A stretch of 64,000 bases of DNA from Liquidambar formosana (lineage: Eukaryota; Streptophyta; Magnoliopsida; Saxifragales; Altingiaceae), in NCBI GenBank assembly GCA_039720395.1, contig CM077827.1, positions 15,539,615 to 15,603,614 of the forward strand. The letters are read 5' to 3'. Within the stretch, counting starts at the first letter, position 1; each line of letters starts with the position of its first letter. Position numbers and translations under genes: made by a program. This document shows positions 1 to 9,930 of this stretch, piece by piece. The notes below the pieces were generated by a model, which did no database searches, had not been told where the DNA came from, and saw only the letters and a program-made list of their open reading frames with translations.

Positions 1-130
1 AAGAAAATATGGAGGTTTAGGACAAGTCCTTAGACTAAAGGTTAAAACTTTTCTATCCATAGACGTGCTGGCTTGGATCCGCAATCCACAAGGGCGTCTA
101 GTGAGTGTTGAGTCTACCCATCAGACAGAC
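1..130 (+). other. Leader (end of 5' UTR) of element 1
   Basis: These bases match, in reverse complement, the stretch just upstream of gag in element 2 (about 26449-26580), so they are the last part of the untranslated leader. An open frame runs back to a GTG at 65, but the first ATG in frame is at 131, which is taken as the gag start. Confidence 0.75.
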
Positions 131-3100
131 ATGGCCGACGAAAGAACTAGTGAGGGGCACTTTGACCTTGAGGCTTGCCTAAAAGCCATCATGGCCAAGC
201 TTGACCATACCGCCGAGACATCCGATACCGCATTGAAAATGGCTCAAGAGAACCAACAGAAGATGGCGGATCTTGAACAAAATGGCTCTAAGGCCCATTC
301 CTCGGGTATACCTCATGGGGCTGGCACCGAAGAGGGACCTCAATCCAATGAGAACACCAAGACAAGGGGGGAAAGTAGCTCGAAACCTGAGGTCACCAAC
401 CTAGAAGGGGAAGCCAGGGGGAAAGGTACTAGCAGTGATTCCGTGTTAGCTAGCAAGGTAGAAGCTTTGGAGAGAACCATAAAAGGGATTCGCAGGGCTG
501 ATGACATGGTCGATGTGCGGACTCTATCCCTGTTTCCAACGGCTCGTATTCCACTACAATTCAAGATGCCGGAGTTAGAAAAGTTCGATGGGACGGGTTG
601 CCCTAAGACTCATTTGAAGATGTACGTGCGAGCTATGCACCCTCGAGGGGCTACTGACGAGCTTTTAGCTCAAATGTTCCATGAAACCTTGGCCACTTCT
701 GCTTTGAAATGGTTCTTATCCTTGGATGAGAATAGAACCCGGACTTGGGAAGACATATGCAATGAGTTTTCAGAGCACTACAAGTATAACACAGAGGTGG
801 ACGTTACTCGAAGGGACCTAGAAACTACCAAGCAAGGGGCTCATGAAACTTTCTCCGCTTACATTACAAGGTGGAGACAAAAGGCGTCGAGAATGACGGA
901 TAGGCCGAATGAGGAGGACCAAATTCAGTTAGTGGTTAAGAACCTGCTGCCCGTGTATCACAAGCACCTATTTGCCCACTATTTCCCAAATTTCAAAGCT
1001 CTCATTGGGGCTGGCACGCAGGTTGAAGATGCTATCAATGATGGGACAATCAAGACTGAGGAAGTGAGGAGTCGCAAGACAAACTTTACTGGGAAGAACA
1101 ATGCCGAGGTCAACACCATAACTCAACCAATCCAACCCTTTTCTCTCAATGATGTCAACCCACCTCGCCAATTCACTGACCTATTCATGCCACTCGAAAG
1201 AGTCCTTGAAAAGCTCATAAGTTGTGACCTATTGAAGCCACTCGACCCAAGACCTCCACCAAATCCCTTACCCAAGAGCTATAATGAGAATGAGTACTGT
1301 AAGTACCACCAATCCAAAGGCCATGCCACCAATCGCTGTATTCGCCTTCGCCACCAAGTCCAAGACCTCATTGACAAGCAAGTCATTTCACCACCAACCC
1401 GTCCAAATGTCACCCGTAATCATCTCCCATCACACAACAACACACCCCCACCTAACACCATAAATACCATTGGGGTTGAATCTTCTCGCCCTCGCCATCC
1501 CATAAGACAATACACTCCGCTCCCCATGACCTTAACCCGTCTCTTCACCATTTGCCGCAATAACAACCTTATCATGCCACTTCCACCAAAGCCAAGACCA
1601 TCAACCCCTCACCAATATTGCCAATACCATCGTGCACCCGGCCATGACACCGAGGCTTGTTCTATACTAAAGAAGATCATCCAAGACCTCATTGACCAAA
1701 AGGTTTTGTTGTTGCCAAAGAAATCTATCCAACAAGAGCTGAAAGAAAGATATGAAGCAGGGGATCCTCAGGTTGGCCTATTAGGTGAAGCGTCGGGGAA
1801 ATATGATTACTATGTGCTGTACTCAAGCCCAAGTCCGATATCAGATGAGCCGATAGTCCCTTCAGGTTGGGATGACTTGCCGACAGAGATGGAGAGCATT
1901 GACATGATAGAATGGGATGACTTAATGAATGACTCCGAGGAAGTCCATGACATATGGGCTAGCGATGATGAGTTGGACCATATAACCAGAGGGGGTCATC
2001 ATTTCAAGCCTCCCCACCTAGAGTCTGAAAATCCATTGGAAGATTTGGAAGGGCAGAGGCGCCCTAGCTTGCAAGAAGAAGAGGATGAAGTGCTTAGGCA
2101 ACTGAAGAAGACCAATGCCAACACCACTATTTGGGGCTTGCTCATGGCCTCGCATAAGCACAGACAGACCGTGTTGAAACTGTTGAATCAGATACAAGTG
2201 CCTGTTGACACATCCCCCGAGGGATTGGTACATTTGGTGAATCCAACTGCCAAGAACTCAACCATCGTGTTCACCGATGTAGACCTACCTAAAAGCGGGC
2301 CGAGCCATTCTCAAGCTCTCTATGTGACCGTTGACACTATGGGGAAGAGGGTTCCCACCGTTCTTATCGACAATGGGTCCGCACTGAATGTATGTCCTCT
2401 CCGAACTGCCACTGTTTTGGGTTTGGGACCCACTGATTTCACGCCATCTGGGCAGACCGTAAGAGCTTATGACAACACCCGCCGAGAAGTAATAGGGGTG
2501 GTTACTTTGCCTCTTATCATGGGACCCACTGAATTTAGGGTGGAATTCCAAGTGTTAGATGTGCCGTCATGTTTCAACTTACTGTTGGGCCGACCTTGGA
2601 TCCATCCCGCTGGGGCTGTGCCATCTTCACTCCATCAAAAGGTGAAGTTTCCATATGAAGGAGCCATAGTAACGCTTCAAGGGGACTATGAATTGAAACT
2701 CGCAGGTGTGCCTATATGTGAGATACAACCTGAATCAGCAGCGATACCGCTATCTGGGTTTGATTATGTCCAATGCATTGAGAAAGAGCTGAATGAATCA
2801 TCATGCCATTACTCTTCTATAAAGCAGTACATCCCATATACTTTTTATCCAAGTTCCGAACCAGCCGTGGCAGATAAAAGTTTTGGTGATAGATACTTCA
2901 CAGAAGGGCCGAATCCTCAAAGTTTGACAAGTTGGTACCACTCTATCCAAGATCTATATGGAAGCTTGAAAGAGGAAGATTGGGCAGAGAACCTTGATGC
3001 GGGGGCTATGACTGAAATATTCCAAGACATGATCCTCACCGTGGAAGACTCGACCATTGAAGAACTCCAGGGTTCATCCATTACCCATGCTATCGTGCCA

Positions 3101-3184
3101 TTCCTGAATTGGTACCTTGAATGTGGTGTCATTGCGGAGATCCATGAAGAAGAAGACCTTGGCTTACCTGATAGCAGCTTGTAG
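131..3184 (+). CDS. gag-pro: Gag-protease polyprotein of element 1
   Basis: About 1017 residues from ATG 131. The capsid-like retrotransposon Gag region lies near residues 120-290 (ELEKFDGTG, ALKWFLSL, RWRQKASRM). Two unusual knuckles follow near residues 390 and 497, both CX2HX4HX4C (CKYHQSKGHATNRC, CQYHRAPGHDTEAC), with His where CCHC knuckles have Cys. An acidic linker leads to an aspartic protease near residue 746 (VLIDNGSALNVC) with a LLLGRPW motif downstream. Gag would form the particle and bind RNA; PR would cleave the polyprotein. The frame is intact and ends in TAG 3182-3184, which lies inside a candidate intron, so spliced RNA would continue into RT. Element 2 has a near-identical copy (about 16 residue differences over about 900, counted by eye). 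Confidence 0.9.
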   Translation: MADERTSEGHFDLEACLKAIMAKLDHTAETSDTALKMAQENQQKMADLEQNGSKAHSSGIPHGAGTEEGPQSNENTKTRGESSSKPEVTNLEGEARGKGTSSDSVLASKVEALERTIKGIRRADDMVDVRTLSLFPTARIPLQFKMPELEKFDGTGCPKTHLKMYVRAMHPRGATDELLAQMFHETLATSALKWFLSLDENRTRTWEDICNEFSEHYKYNTEVDVTRRDLETTKQGAHETFSAYITRWRQKASRMTDRPNEEDQIQLVVKNLLPVYHKHLFAHYFPNFKALIGAGTQVEDAINDGTIKTEEVRSRKTNFTGKNNAEVNTITQPIQPFSLNDVNPPRQFTDLFMPLERVLEKLISCDLLKPLDPRPPPNPLPKSYNENEYCKYHQSKGHATNRCIRLRHQVQDLIDKQVISPPTRPNVTRNHLPSHNNTPPPNTINTIGVESSRPRHPIRQYTPLPMTLTRLFTICRNNNLIMPLPPKPRPSTPHQYCQYHRAPGHDTEACSILKKIIQDLIDQKVLLLPKKSIQQELKERYEAGDPQVGLLGEASGKYDYYVLYSSPSPISDEPIVPSGWDDLPTEMESIDMIEWDDLMNDSEEVHDIWASDDELDHITRGGHHFKPPHLESENPLEDLEGQRRPSLQEEEDEVLRQLKKTNANTTIWGLLMASHKHRQTVLKLLNQIQVPVDTSPEGLVHLVNPTAKNSTIVFTDVDLPKSGPSHSQALYVTVDTMGKRVPTVLIDNGSALNVCPLRTATVLGLGPTDFTPSGQTVRAYDNTRREVIGVVTLPLIMGPTEFRVEFQVLDVPSCFNLLLGRPWIHPAGAVPSSLHQKVKFPYEGAIVTLQGDYELKLAGVPICEIQPESAAIPLSGFDYVQCIEKELNESSCHYSSIKQYIPYTFYPSSEPAVADKSFGDRYFTEGPNPQSLTSWYHSIQDLYGSLKEEDWAENLDAGAMTEIFQDMILTVEDSTIEELQGSSITHAIVPFLNWYLECGVIAEIHEEEDLGLPDSSL

Positions 3185-3351
3185 GTGTCTTAGTTTAGTA
3201 ATATTTCCCTAATTCAATAAGATGTATCTACTTTACTCACTTTGTGGAGTCATAGTATTAATACAGATTTGTTTGTTTTCCTTCTTTCTTTTGTGTGTCA
3301 TTCCCATTATTCCTAGTCAATAAAGTGTGCTTTCTTTCTCTATATATGCAG
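3181..3351 (+). other. Candidate PR-RT intron of element 1 (171 nt, phase 2)
   Basis: The donor GTAGGT at 3181 directly follows the last gag-PR codons. The acceptor is a pyrimidine-rich run ending TATATATGCAG at 3351. Removing 3181-3351 (57 x 3 nt) deletes the TAG stop and joins gag-PR to the RT frame with no stop between 3352 and ATG 3371. Ogre elements are known to have a partly spliced intron at this place. A donor at 3185 was considered, but it keeps the stop and breaks the frame. Splicing itself is inferred. Confidence 0.75.
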
Positions 3352-3370
3352 TGTCTCTTTTCTCTCCTCT

Positions 3371-5611
3371 ATGGATATTTATGGCATGGATATAGATCCT
3401 AGGAACGATGTCCCCCCGGAGCTCGTTGAGCAAAGGAAAAGGGGCGTCACCGAACCTAATATGGATGAATTGGAATCAATCAACTTAGGGACGAATGAAT
3501 TGCCAAGAATAGTTAAAATTGGGAAAACCCTCTCCCCCGTTGAAAAAGAAAAGATGATCTCCCTCTTGAAAGCCAACATTATGGCTTTTGCATGGTCTTA
3601 TGAAGACATGCCTGGCATCGACCCCGATATTGTGCAACACTATATCCCCACTAATTCCCTAAAGAAGCCGGTAAAGCAGAAACTCATAAGATTAAAACCA
3701 GAATGGGCTCTAAAAGTAAAAGAAGAGGTAACTAAACAACTAGATGCGGGTTTCCTCCAAGTTGTGGAGTACCCCGAATGGTTGTCAAATATAGTGCCTG
3801 TGCCTAAAAAAGATGGGAAAGTAAGGATGTGTGTCGATTTCCGAGATCTCAACGCCGCGAGCCCTAAGGATGACTTTCCTTTACCCCATATCGATGTGTT
3901 GGTGGATAGTACAGTGGGACATGCACTCCTCTCCTTCATGGACGGATTCTCCAGGTATAACCAGATAAAGATGGCGCCTCAAGACATGGAGAAAACAGCC
4001 TTTATCACGCAATGGGGAACGTACTGTTACAAGGTAATGCCTTTTGGCTTAAGAAACGCTGGGGCTACTTACCAAAGAGCAGCTACGACCTTATTGCATG
4101 ATATGATCCATAAGGAAGTCGAGGTTTATGTCAATGATATGATCGTAAAGTCCGTGGATAGAGAAGGGCATTTCAAGGCACTAGAGAAATTCCTAGAGCG
4201 AGCAAAAAAGTACAATCTCCGTCTCAACCCACAGAAGTGCGCTTTTGGTGTCACTGCAGGCAAGTTATTGGGGTTTATGATCACTCAGAGAGGTATCGAA
4301 GTGGACCCAGGGAAGATAAAAGCTATTGTGGAGATGGAGCCGCCTAGCACTGAGAAGCAGATCCGGGGTTTTCTGGGAAGAGTTCAATACATAAGCCGAT
4401 TCATTGCCAACTTGACCATGGTTTGCGAACCAATCTTCAAATTGCTTAAGAAAGGTGTGCCAAAAGTATGGAACGAAGAATGCCAAGAGGCCTTTGAGAC
4501 CATTAAGAGATACTTGAGCAATCCTCCAATCTTAGTTCCCCCACGGCAAGGTGCGCCGCTTTTGTTGTACTTAACGGTCACCGAAACCGCGACAGGAGCT
4601 TTGTTAGCTCAATATCTCGAAGGGTCTACAAAGGAGAATGCCATTTATTACTTAAGCAAGAAAATGACAGACTATGAAGTGAAGTACAATGCAATTGAAA
4701 AGGCTTATGTGGCACTAGTATGGGCGACGCAGAAACTCCGGCACTACATGATGTCCTTCGAAGTGTTCTTGATAAGTTGCATGGACCCGTTGAAGTACCT
4801 GGTAGAAAGGCCAGTATTGTCATTCAGAACTGCTCGATGGTCAATTCTCCTCAATGAATTCGACATCAAGTACGTGAATCAGAAGTCTATCAAGGGAAGC
4901 GTCATCGCAGACTACCTAGCCAGTTGTCCGGTGTCATCATCCGCTCCGTTCAACGATCAATTCCCAAATGAGGACGTGCTAGAGATTGGTAAAAAAACTT
5001 GGAGAGTATACTTCGATGGGGCAGCCAATAAGAAAGGTTATGGGATAGGAGTCCTGCTGGTCTCACCCGAAGAGGCATTTACACCGTTGGCGGTCAAGTT
5101 GGGGTTCGAAGCCACCAACAACATTGCTGAATATGAGGCCTGTATCCTAGCACTAGAAGCGGCACTTGAATTGGGGATCAAAGAATTAGAAGTGTTCGGG
5201 GACTCGGCGCTAATCATCTGTCAGATAAAAGGGGAATGGAAAACTCGAGATGAGAAGCTGCTACCCTACCATGCCTATCTGGAAGCTCTAACCAAGGAGT
5301 TCTCAGAGATAGAGTTCAACTACCTTTCAAGAAACAAGAACCAGTTCGCCGATGCCTTGGCGACCCTAGCATCCATGGTGGAGATACCTGAAGGGGGAAA
5401 TGTGAAGCCGTTGGTAATAGAATGCCGAGACAAGCCTGTGTACTGTTGTGCAATCCGAGGAGGGGAAGTGAATGATGGCCGTCCGTGGTTCCATGACATA
5501 AAGAAGTTCATTGAAGAAAGGGAGTACCCAGAAGGAGCATCTCGCATTGATAGAAAAACCCTAAGGCGGTTGGCAAGTCACTATGTACTTTGTGGAGGAA
5601 AGCTATATTGA
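3371..5611 (+). CDS. pol: Reverse transcriptase-RNase H of element 1 (YVND active site)
   Basis: 746 residues. RT motifs in order: VPKKDGKVRMCVDFRDLN, LPHIDVL, FMDGFSRYNQIKM, VMPFGLRNAGATYQ, then VEVYVNDMIVKS. The catalytic YVDD box reads YVND: codon 255 is AAT at 4133-4135, so one catalytic Asp is Asn. A first RNase H-like/connection region follows (AIYYLSKKMTDYE to VIADYLA), then a second RNase H (YFDGAANKKG, NIAEYEAC, VFGDSALI, NKNQFADALA) with its acidic residues present, matching the known dual RNase H of Tat elements. The frame stops at TGA 5609-5611 just before integrase; the same frame reopens at once, so this is a nonsense mutation and not a domain boundary. Start chosen at the first ATG after the intron; spliced RNA may not use it. 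Confidence 0.9.
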   Translation: MDIYGMDIDPRNDVPPELVEQRKRGVTEPNMDELESINLGTNELPRIVKIGKTLSPVEKEKMISLLKANIMAFAWSYEDMPGIDPDIVQHYIPTNSLKKPVKQKLIRLKPEWALKVKEEVTKQLDAGFLQVVEYPEWLSNIVPVPKKDGKVRMCVDFRDLNAASPKDDFPLPHIDVLVDSTVGHALLSFMDGFSRYNQIKMAPQDMEKTAFITQWGTYCYKVMPFGLRNAGATYQRAATTLLHDMIHKEVEVYVNDMIVKSVDREGHFKALEKFLERAKKYNLRLNPQKCAFGVTAGKLLGFMITQRGIEVDPGKIKAIVEMEPPSTEKQIRGFLGRVQYISRFIANLTMVCEPIFKLLKKGVPKVWNEECQEAFETIKRYLSNPPILVPPRQGAPLLLYLTVTETATGALLAQYLEGSTKENAIYYLSKKMTDYEVKYNAIEKAYVALVWATQKLRHYMMSFEVFLISCMDPLKYLVERPVLSFRTARWSILLNEFDIKYVNQKSIKGSVIADYLASCPVSSSAPFNDQFPNEDVLEIGKKTWRVYFDGAANKKGYGIGVLLVSPEEAFTPLAVKLGFEATNNIAEYEACILALEAALELGIKELEVFGDSALIICQIKGEWKTRDEKLLPYHAYLEALTKEFSEIEFNYLSRNKNQFADALATLASMVEIPEGGNVKPLVIECRDKPVYCCAIRGGEVNDGRPWFHDIKKFIEEREYPEGASRIDRKTLRRLASHYVLCGGKLY

Positions 5612-6730
5612 AGGTCATACGACGGGATCCACCTGCTGTGTGTCACCGAGGAGGAAGCTGAGCATCTGATTAAAGAAATCCATGAAGGAACAGGGGCTCC
5701 GCACATGAACGGCTATATGTTGGCTAAGAAAATCATGAGGCTAGGCTATTATTGGTCCACCATGGAAAGAGACTGCCACGCACATGTCAAGAAGTGCCAC
5801 AAATGCCAACTGTTCGCCAGTGGACAACATTTGCCTTCTATGCCTTTAACGAGTATGTCATCACCTTGGCCATTCGCGGTATGGGGGATAGATATCATCG
5901 GACAGATCAAGCCAAAGGCATCAAATGGGCATGAATACATCCTGGTCGCCATCGACTACTTCACTAAGTGGGTGGAAGCAGCGTCCTTCAAGACCTTGAA
6001 TTCCAAGAAGGTAGCACAGTTCATACAGCACAGCATCATCTATCGATATGGGGTACCGCATGAAGTTATCTCAGACAATGGCCAGCACTTTCAGAAAGAA
6101 ACCCATGAGCTCTTGCAAAAGTATGGCATAGTTCACCATCTGTCGTCACCATACCGTCCTCAGACTAATGGAGCGGTGGAAGCAGCTAACAAGAACATCA
6201 AGAAGATACTACAGAAGACTGCGGACTCACACACAGACTGGCATGAGAAGTTGCCATTGGCTCTATGGGGTTACAGAACATCAATAAGGTCGTCAACAGG
6301 GGCTACCCCTTATTCTCTAGTTTATGGAATAGAGGCCGTGTTGCCAGTTGAATTGGAAGTTCCTTCACTAAGAGTTGCGGTGGAGAGCCAGATAACAGAA
6401 GTGGACTGGGTTAAGAGCCGCTATGATGAGTTAGCTTTGCTGGATGAAAGGCGTTTAAGGGCGCTGTATCATGTTCAGGGGTATCAACGGAGAGTTGCCA
6501 GAGCATTCAACAAGCATGTCAAAGATCGAGGTCTAAAGAAAGGGGATGTAGTGCTGAAAGAAATCAGAGCTCCAGTGTTCGATCCGCGGGGAAAATTCAA
6601 GCCAAGTTGGGGTGGGCCATACATTATCAAAGAGATATTGCCAGCAGGGGCTGTTCGCCTCATGGATTTAGATGGAATTGAGTTCGCTCGTCCAACTAAT
6701 TTGGATCAATTGAAGAAATATCATGTTTGA
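5612..6730 (+). CDS. int: Integrase of element 1
   Basis: Continues the RT-RNase H frame after the TGA at 5609-5611. The first ATG is 5705, but the HHCC zinc-binding domain starts upstream of it (His residues around 5680-5705, CHKCQ near 5800). The catalytic core shows all three acidic residues: WGIDIIG, VISDNGQHF and NGAVEAANK. The C-terminal GPY/F-type module is present (GGPYIIKEILPAGAVRL). It would insert the cDNA into host chromatin. Open to TGA 6728-6730. If the upstream nonsense codon is not read through, no integrase is made from this copy. Confidence 0.88.
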   Translation, partial: RSYDGIHLLCVTEEEAEHLIKEIHEGTGAPHMNGYMLAKKIMRLGYYWSTMERDCHAHVKKCHKCQLFASGQHLPSMPLTSMSSPWPFAVWGIDIIGQIKPKASNGHEYILVAIDYFTKWVEAASFKTLNSKKVAQFIQHSIIYRYGVPHEVISDNGQHFQKETHELLQKYGIVHHLSSPYRPQTNGAVEAANKNIKKILQKTADSHTDWHEKLPLALWGYRTSIRSSTGATPYSLVYGIEAVLPVELEVPSLRVAVESQITEVDWVKSRYDELALLDERRLRALYHVQGYQRRVARAFNKHVKDRGLKKGDVVLKEIRAPVFDPRGKFKPSWGGPYIIKEILPAGAVRLMDLDGIEFARPTNLDQLKKYHV

Positions 6731-7051
6731 AGCCTGCTAGGTTGAAAACCCGTAAGGGCGGCCTAGGCAAAAGTTAAGCCATAAGAACTACGTAAGACCT
6801 GATTCTCCATTCAAAAACAAAAAAAAAAAACAACAAAAACAAAAAAAAAACAAAACAAAAACAAAAAAGAAAAAGAAGAAAAAACCATGGAGATACGTAG
6901 GCAACCCATAAAGTTACCTTGGGTGCGGTCTAAATCAAACAAGAAAATCCCAAATTTGATTTATTATTGGCAATTTATTCAAAACTAAAATTGATTGACA
7001 TAGCAATTCATTGGTATTAAGTAAAAGAACTATAAATATGCCATAAATATC
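6731..7051 (+). other. Intergenic spacer of element 1, A-rich, with convergent poly(A) signals
   Basis: After INT comes an A-rich run (about 6811-6885) of A/C-interrupted poly(A), then GATACGTAGGCAACCC-type sequence (about 6890-6910) that I associate with the region after INT in Ogre-like elements. On the minus strand two AATAAA motifs (6960-6965 and 6974-6979) lie 70-90 nt past the stop of the antisense gene and could end its transcript. No gene seen. Confidence 0.6.
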
Positions 7052-8265
7052 CTATTCTATTTTCTTGAGCCTCTTTGCAGCTCGCTCCTCAGCTTTCTTC
7101 TTCTCTCTTTCATGTCTTCTTTTCTTCCTCAAGTCATGTTCATAAGCTGCTGTCACTGCTTCCATAATATCTTCTCTGCAAGATCCAAGTTCGTTGTTCT
7201 TGATAAGTCCAAAAATCCTTTCTCTTCGAGTAGTCTCTCTCTCACCTAAATTGCTTTTCAACCATTCCTTATACTCGGGGCTCATCATATATGGACCGTC
7301 AGTATTCGTAACTTGGGTTAGTATCAACTTGCTAGGCCATCGATCCTTCGCCCAAGTCACTACAGAAAGACCCGCGGGCACCACAGGATAGTCACCTTTC
7401 AAGGAAGTGGGTATGGTTTGCATGGCGCCCATCTGACGCAGAACCCTTGAAGGCCAATAGAAGGAAGTAGACCTCAGTCCTATGAGTCTCACCATGGCGC
7501 ATCCAGAAGTCCGCAGAAGCACCTGGTCACTGCAACCCCATATGAATACAAACCACTTGACACTCCTCCAAGAAAGGGTTTGGTAGTAACCTAGCCAATC
7601 TCTCAATGAAAATTGCCCAGGTAATTCAATGCGGCGAAGGCAGTAATGCTGGGGCTTGTATGGTGTAATGGCAACTGGTGACAAGAAATTCAGTCTTTCA
7701 AGCAACCACATCTGCAGTAGAATGGGGCTACCTCCTAAAGGAACCTTTGGGTCCTCATGAGTTTTATCCAAACCATTCAGGGTTTCAGCTAGCACCATGG
7801 GAATCAAGTTATGGCCCTTGGCAAGGAGAGGAATCAAGTCATAGATTTGAACGGGAACATGTGGAGTACCAGTGGAAATAAGAAAACGACCAATGAGGCA
7901 AAAGGCAAGTGCATGCTTAATAGGAAAGGTAAAATTCAGAATACCTTTACTATCACAAGCTAAAAACGAGGTTGCCAATTTCATCAAGTCTACTATATGG
8001 TCCTTTACAAACGTAGAGGCATATTGTGAGTGAATCCCAAGTAGATTGGAGAAAGAAGTAAGAAAGCTTGGGCGAGGAGTAGGGAGAATGAAAGGACCTA
8101 CCGTTGAAACTCCATACAATGCACAGAATTCCTCCATGGTTGGGCACAGTTCTTCATAGTTGAAGCGGAACACATGAACTTGAGGATCCCAAAAATATGT
8201 AGCAGCAGTCAAGAGGTTCGTTTCAAGCCTCACATGCCTCAAGGAGAGCAATGGATCCAAGCCAA
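7052..8265 (-). pseudogene. Antisense DUF7745 / plant-mobile-domain-like gene of element 1, main part (split by Copia)
   Basis: An open frame antisense to the retrotransposon, about 404 residues here. It shows the fold-family pattern of plant mobile-domain-like proteins (FWDPQVHVFRFNYEELCPTM, then LLERL and a Trp-rich middle) and ends in a basic charged tail (KKRRHEREKKKAEERAAKR), perhaps a nuclear signal or coiled coil. The apparent first 24 codons up to 8338 come from the Copia LTR. The real N-terminus is at 18269-18349, and the two parts share one frame once the Copia and one GCCAA copy are discounted. No stop or frameshift exists inside the gene, so it was intact when the Copia landed. 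Extra antisense ORFs in Ogre/Tat elements are known; their function is not. Confidence 0.75.
8261..8265. repeat. Target-site duplication GCCAA, left copy
   Basis: GCCAA directly precedes the Copia LTR at 8266 and is repeated at 18269-18273 directly after the other LTR. Confidence 0.95.
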
Positions 8266-9916
8266 TGTTGGGAATCATACAAGAGGGAAAAATAGAAGTG
8301 CGGAATATAAAAATTTTCCCTTTGATTCCACAGCCCATGAATCTAACTATGCATATACAAAATCAAACCCTAACTATGAAGAGGGTTAGAACACTTACAG
8401 AATTTTTGTCTTCTCCTTTTTGCTCCAAGCTTTGATTCCGGACAACGGTGAATGAGCAGCCCAAGTGTGCTGCCTCCAACGGTATCCACACCTAGCTAGA
8501 GCTTCAAGTCCTTTCCACCTTTTCTTTGTTGTTGCTAGTGAAGGAGAAGAGAGGAGAGAGAGAGAGGGAGGCTGGAAAATCTGGACAGCCCCTTGGGATT
8601 TCAACTTGTGATGATGTCACACATCATAGTGTGACTTATATAGTCCACACTAAGGGGGCCGGCCCTAGGGGGAAACCCTATTAGGGTGTGATGCAATTTC
8701 TCTAAATTGCACAATAACCCCTATAAATTATATCAAATATAAATAGGCCTCAAAGAACTATTCTTTATGCACTCATACCCTTTCTCTCATAGACTTTAAA
8801 GCTCATCTTGCATTATCAGTGTGTGACCCATTGGGTTCACATCATCAAGTAGTAGGAATAGCACGAGGTGTGCACAATGGAACTCTTTCCATTTAGGGTC
8901 TAATTGGAACTCCTTCCAATTCCCTAATTGATTATAACTCACTTATATCAATTAGGGCTTCTACTAACCATGAATAACACCTAGCATATGGTTCATGGTG
9001 TCGTCCTTAATGAAGTGAATATGTATCTATCAAAGAACCCTTCTGTTATAGTTTATAGGTTACAATTGCATCCTTCCATTTACACAATGTCTCCAATTGA
9101 ACTAATAGGACATGGAAGTCTGTCAAGTCCCTAGTTCAATTACTTTATACTCATTCATAAATATCAACTCAATGATGAACTTATGGAAACTCCTTTCCAT
9201 ATTCACACTGCCATGGCCATGGACTGAATGAGTTATATTATGAATGCTATATGAGACATTCTCTCTCTTTTTCCTGAGAGTAATGGATTCCTTGTTGATC
9301 ACTCACATGCCTTCATACACATAGCAATAGGGCCAATGAACACCTTTACAGACCTATGAATAGAATCTGCACTTAGTGTTATCAAACTTCTAAAGCTACA
9401 TGCATAAGGTAACTATGGTGTCTCAGGTCTAAGGATTACTTGTACCACTATAACATTGAGAAACTGATTGACAGGCAGGTTAAAACTCCATTCAGTTTAT
9501 CTCAAATCTTTGGTCACATTCAGTGTACCTATTCTATTAACAGGCACCCACCTGTTGGTTGTAGTGTCTCCACACAAATAGCTTGAGACCAGCTATCCTC
9601 CTATAGAGTCAACCTAACAAGTGCTAGTCCTATGGTTCATTACTGTCCATCATAGTGAACCTTCAACTAGGAATGATTTAGGAGTTTAGTACAGAGATAT
9701 ATACAGTCTCATAATTACAACTCTTTGTAATTCAATATTCTCAACTCTAACTCCTTGGACATATTATGTAAATATAAATGATGCATACAAACATAATAGA
9801 ATAAGCCCTTTTATTAAATCAATAATAAATGTGACATACATAAATGAAATCAAATGATTGTTCCTTTATCCCTAAACAATCATCTCTATGATTGGCTCTA
9901 GGGCATAACTCTAACA
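8266..9916 (-). repeat. 3' LTR of Copia 1
   Basis: 1651 bp, starting TGTTGGGAATC and ending CTCTAACA on the + strand. On the minus strand a TATA box (CTATATAAG, 8635-8643) adjoins a hairpin with arms GTCACAC (8616-8622) and GTGTGAC (8629-8635). Confidence 0.95.
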
Positions 9917-9927
9917 ATCTCCCACTT
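9917..9927 (-). promoter_or_regulatory. Polypurine tract of Copia 1
   Basis: Minus strand reads AAGTGGGAGAT directly before the 3' LTR, the usual plus-strand primer site of plant Copia elements. Confidence 0.88.
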
Positions 9928-9930
9928 GCA

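Noticed and set aside
65..130. GTG start for Gag at 65
   Set aside because: Plant translation rarely starts at GTG; an in-frame ATG at 131 exists and is kept in element 2.
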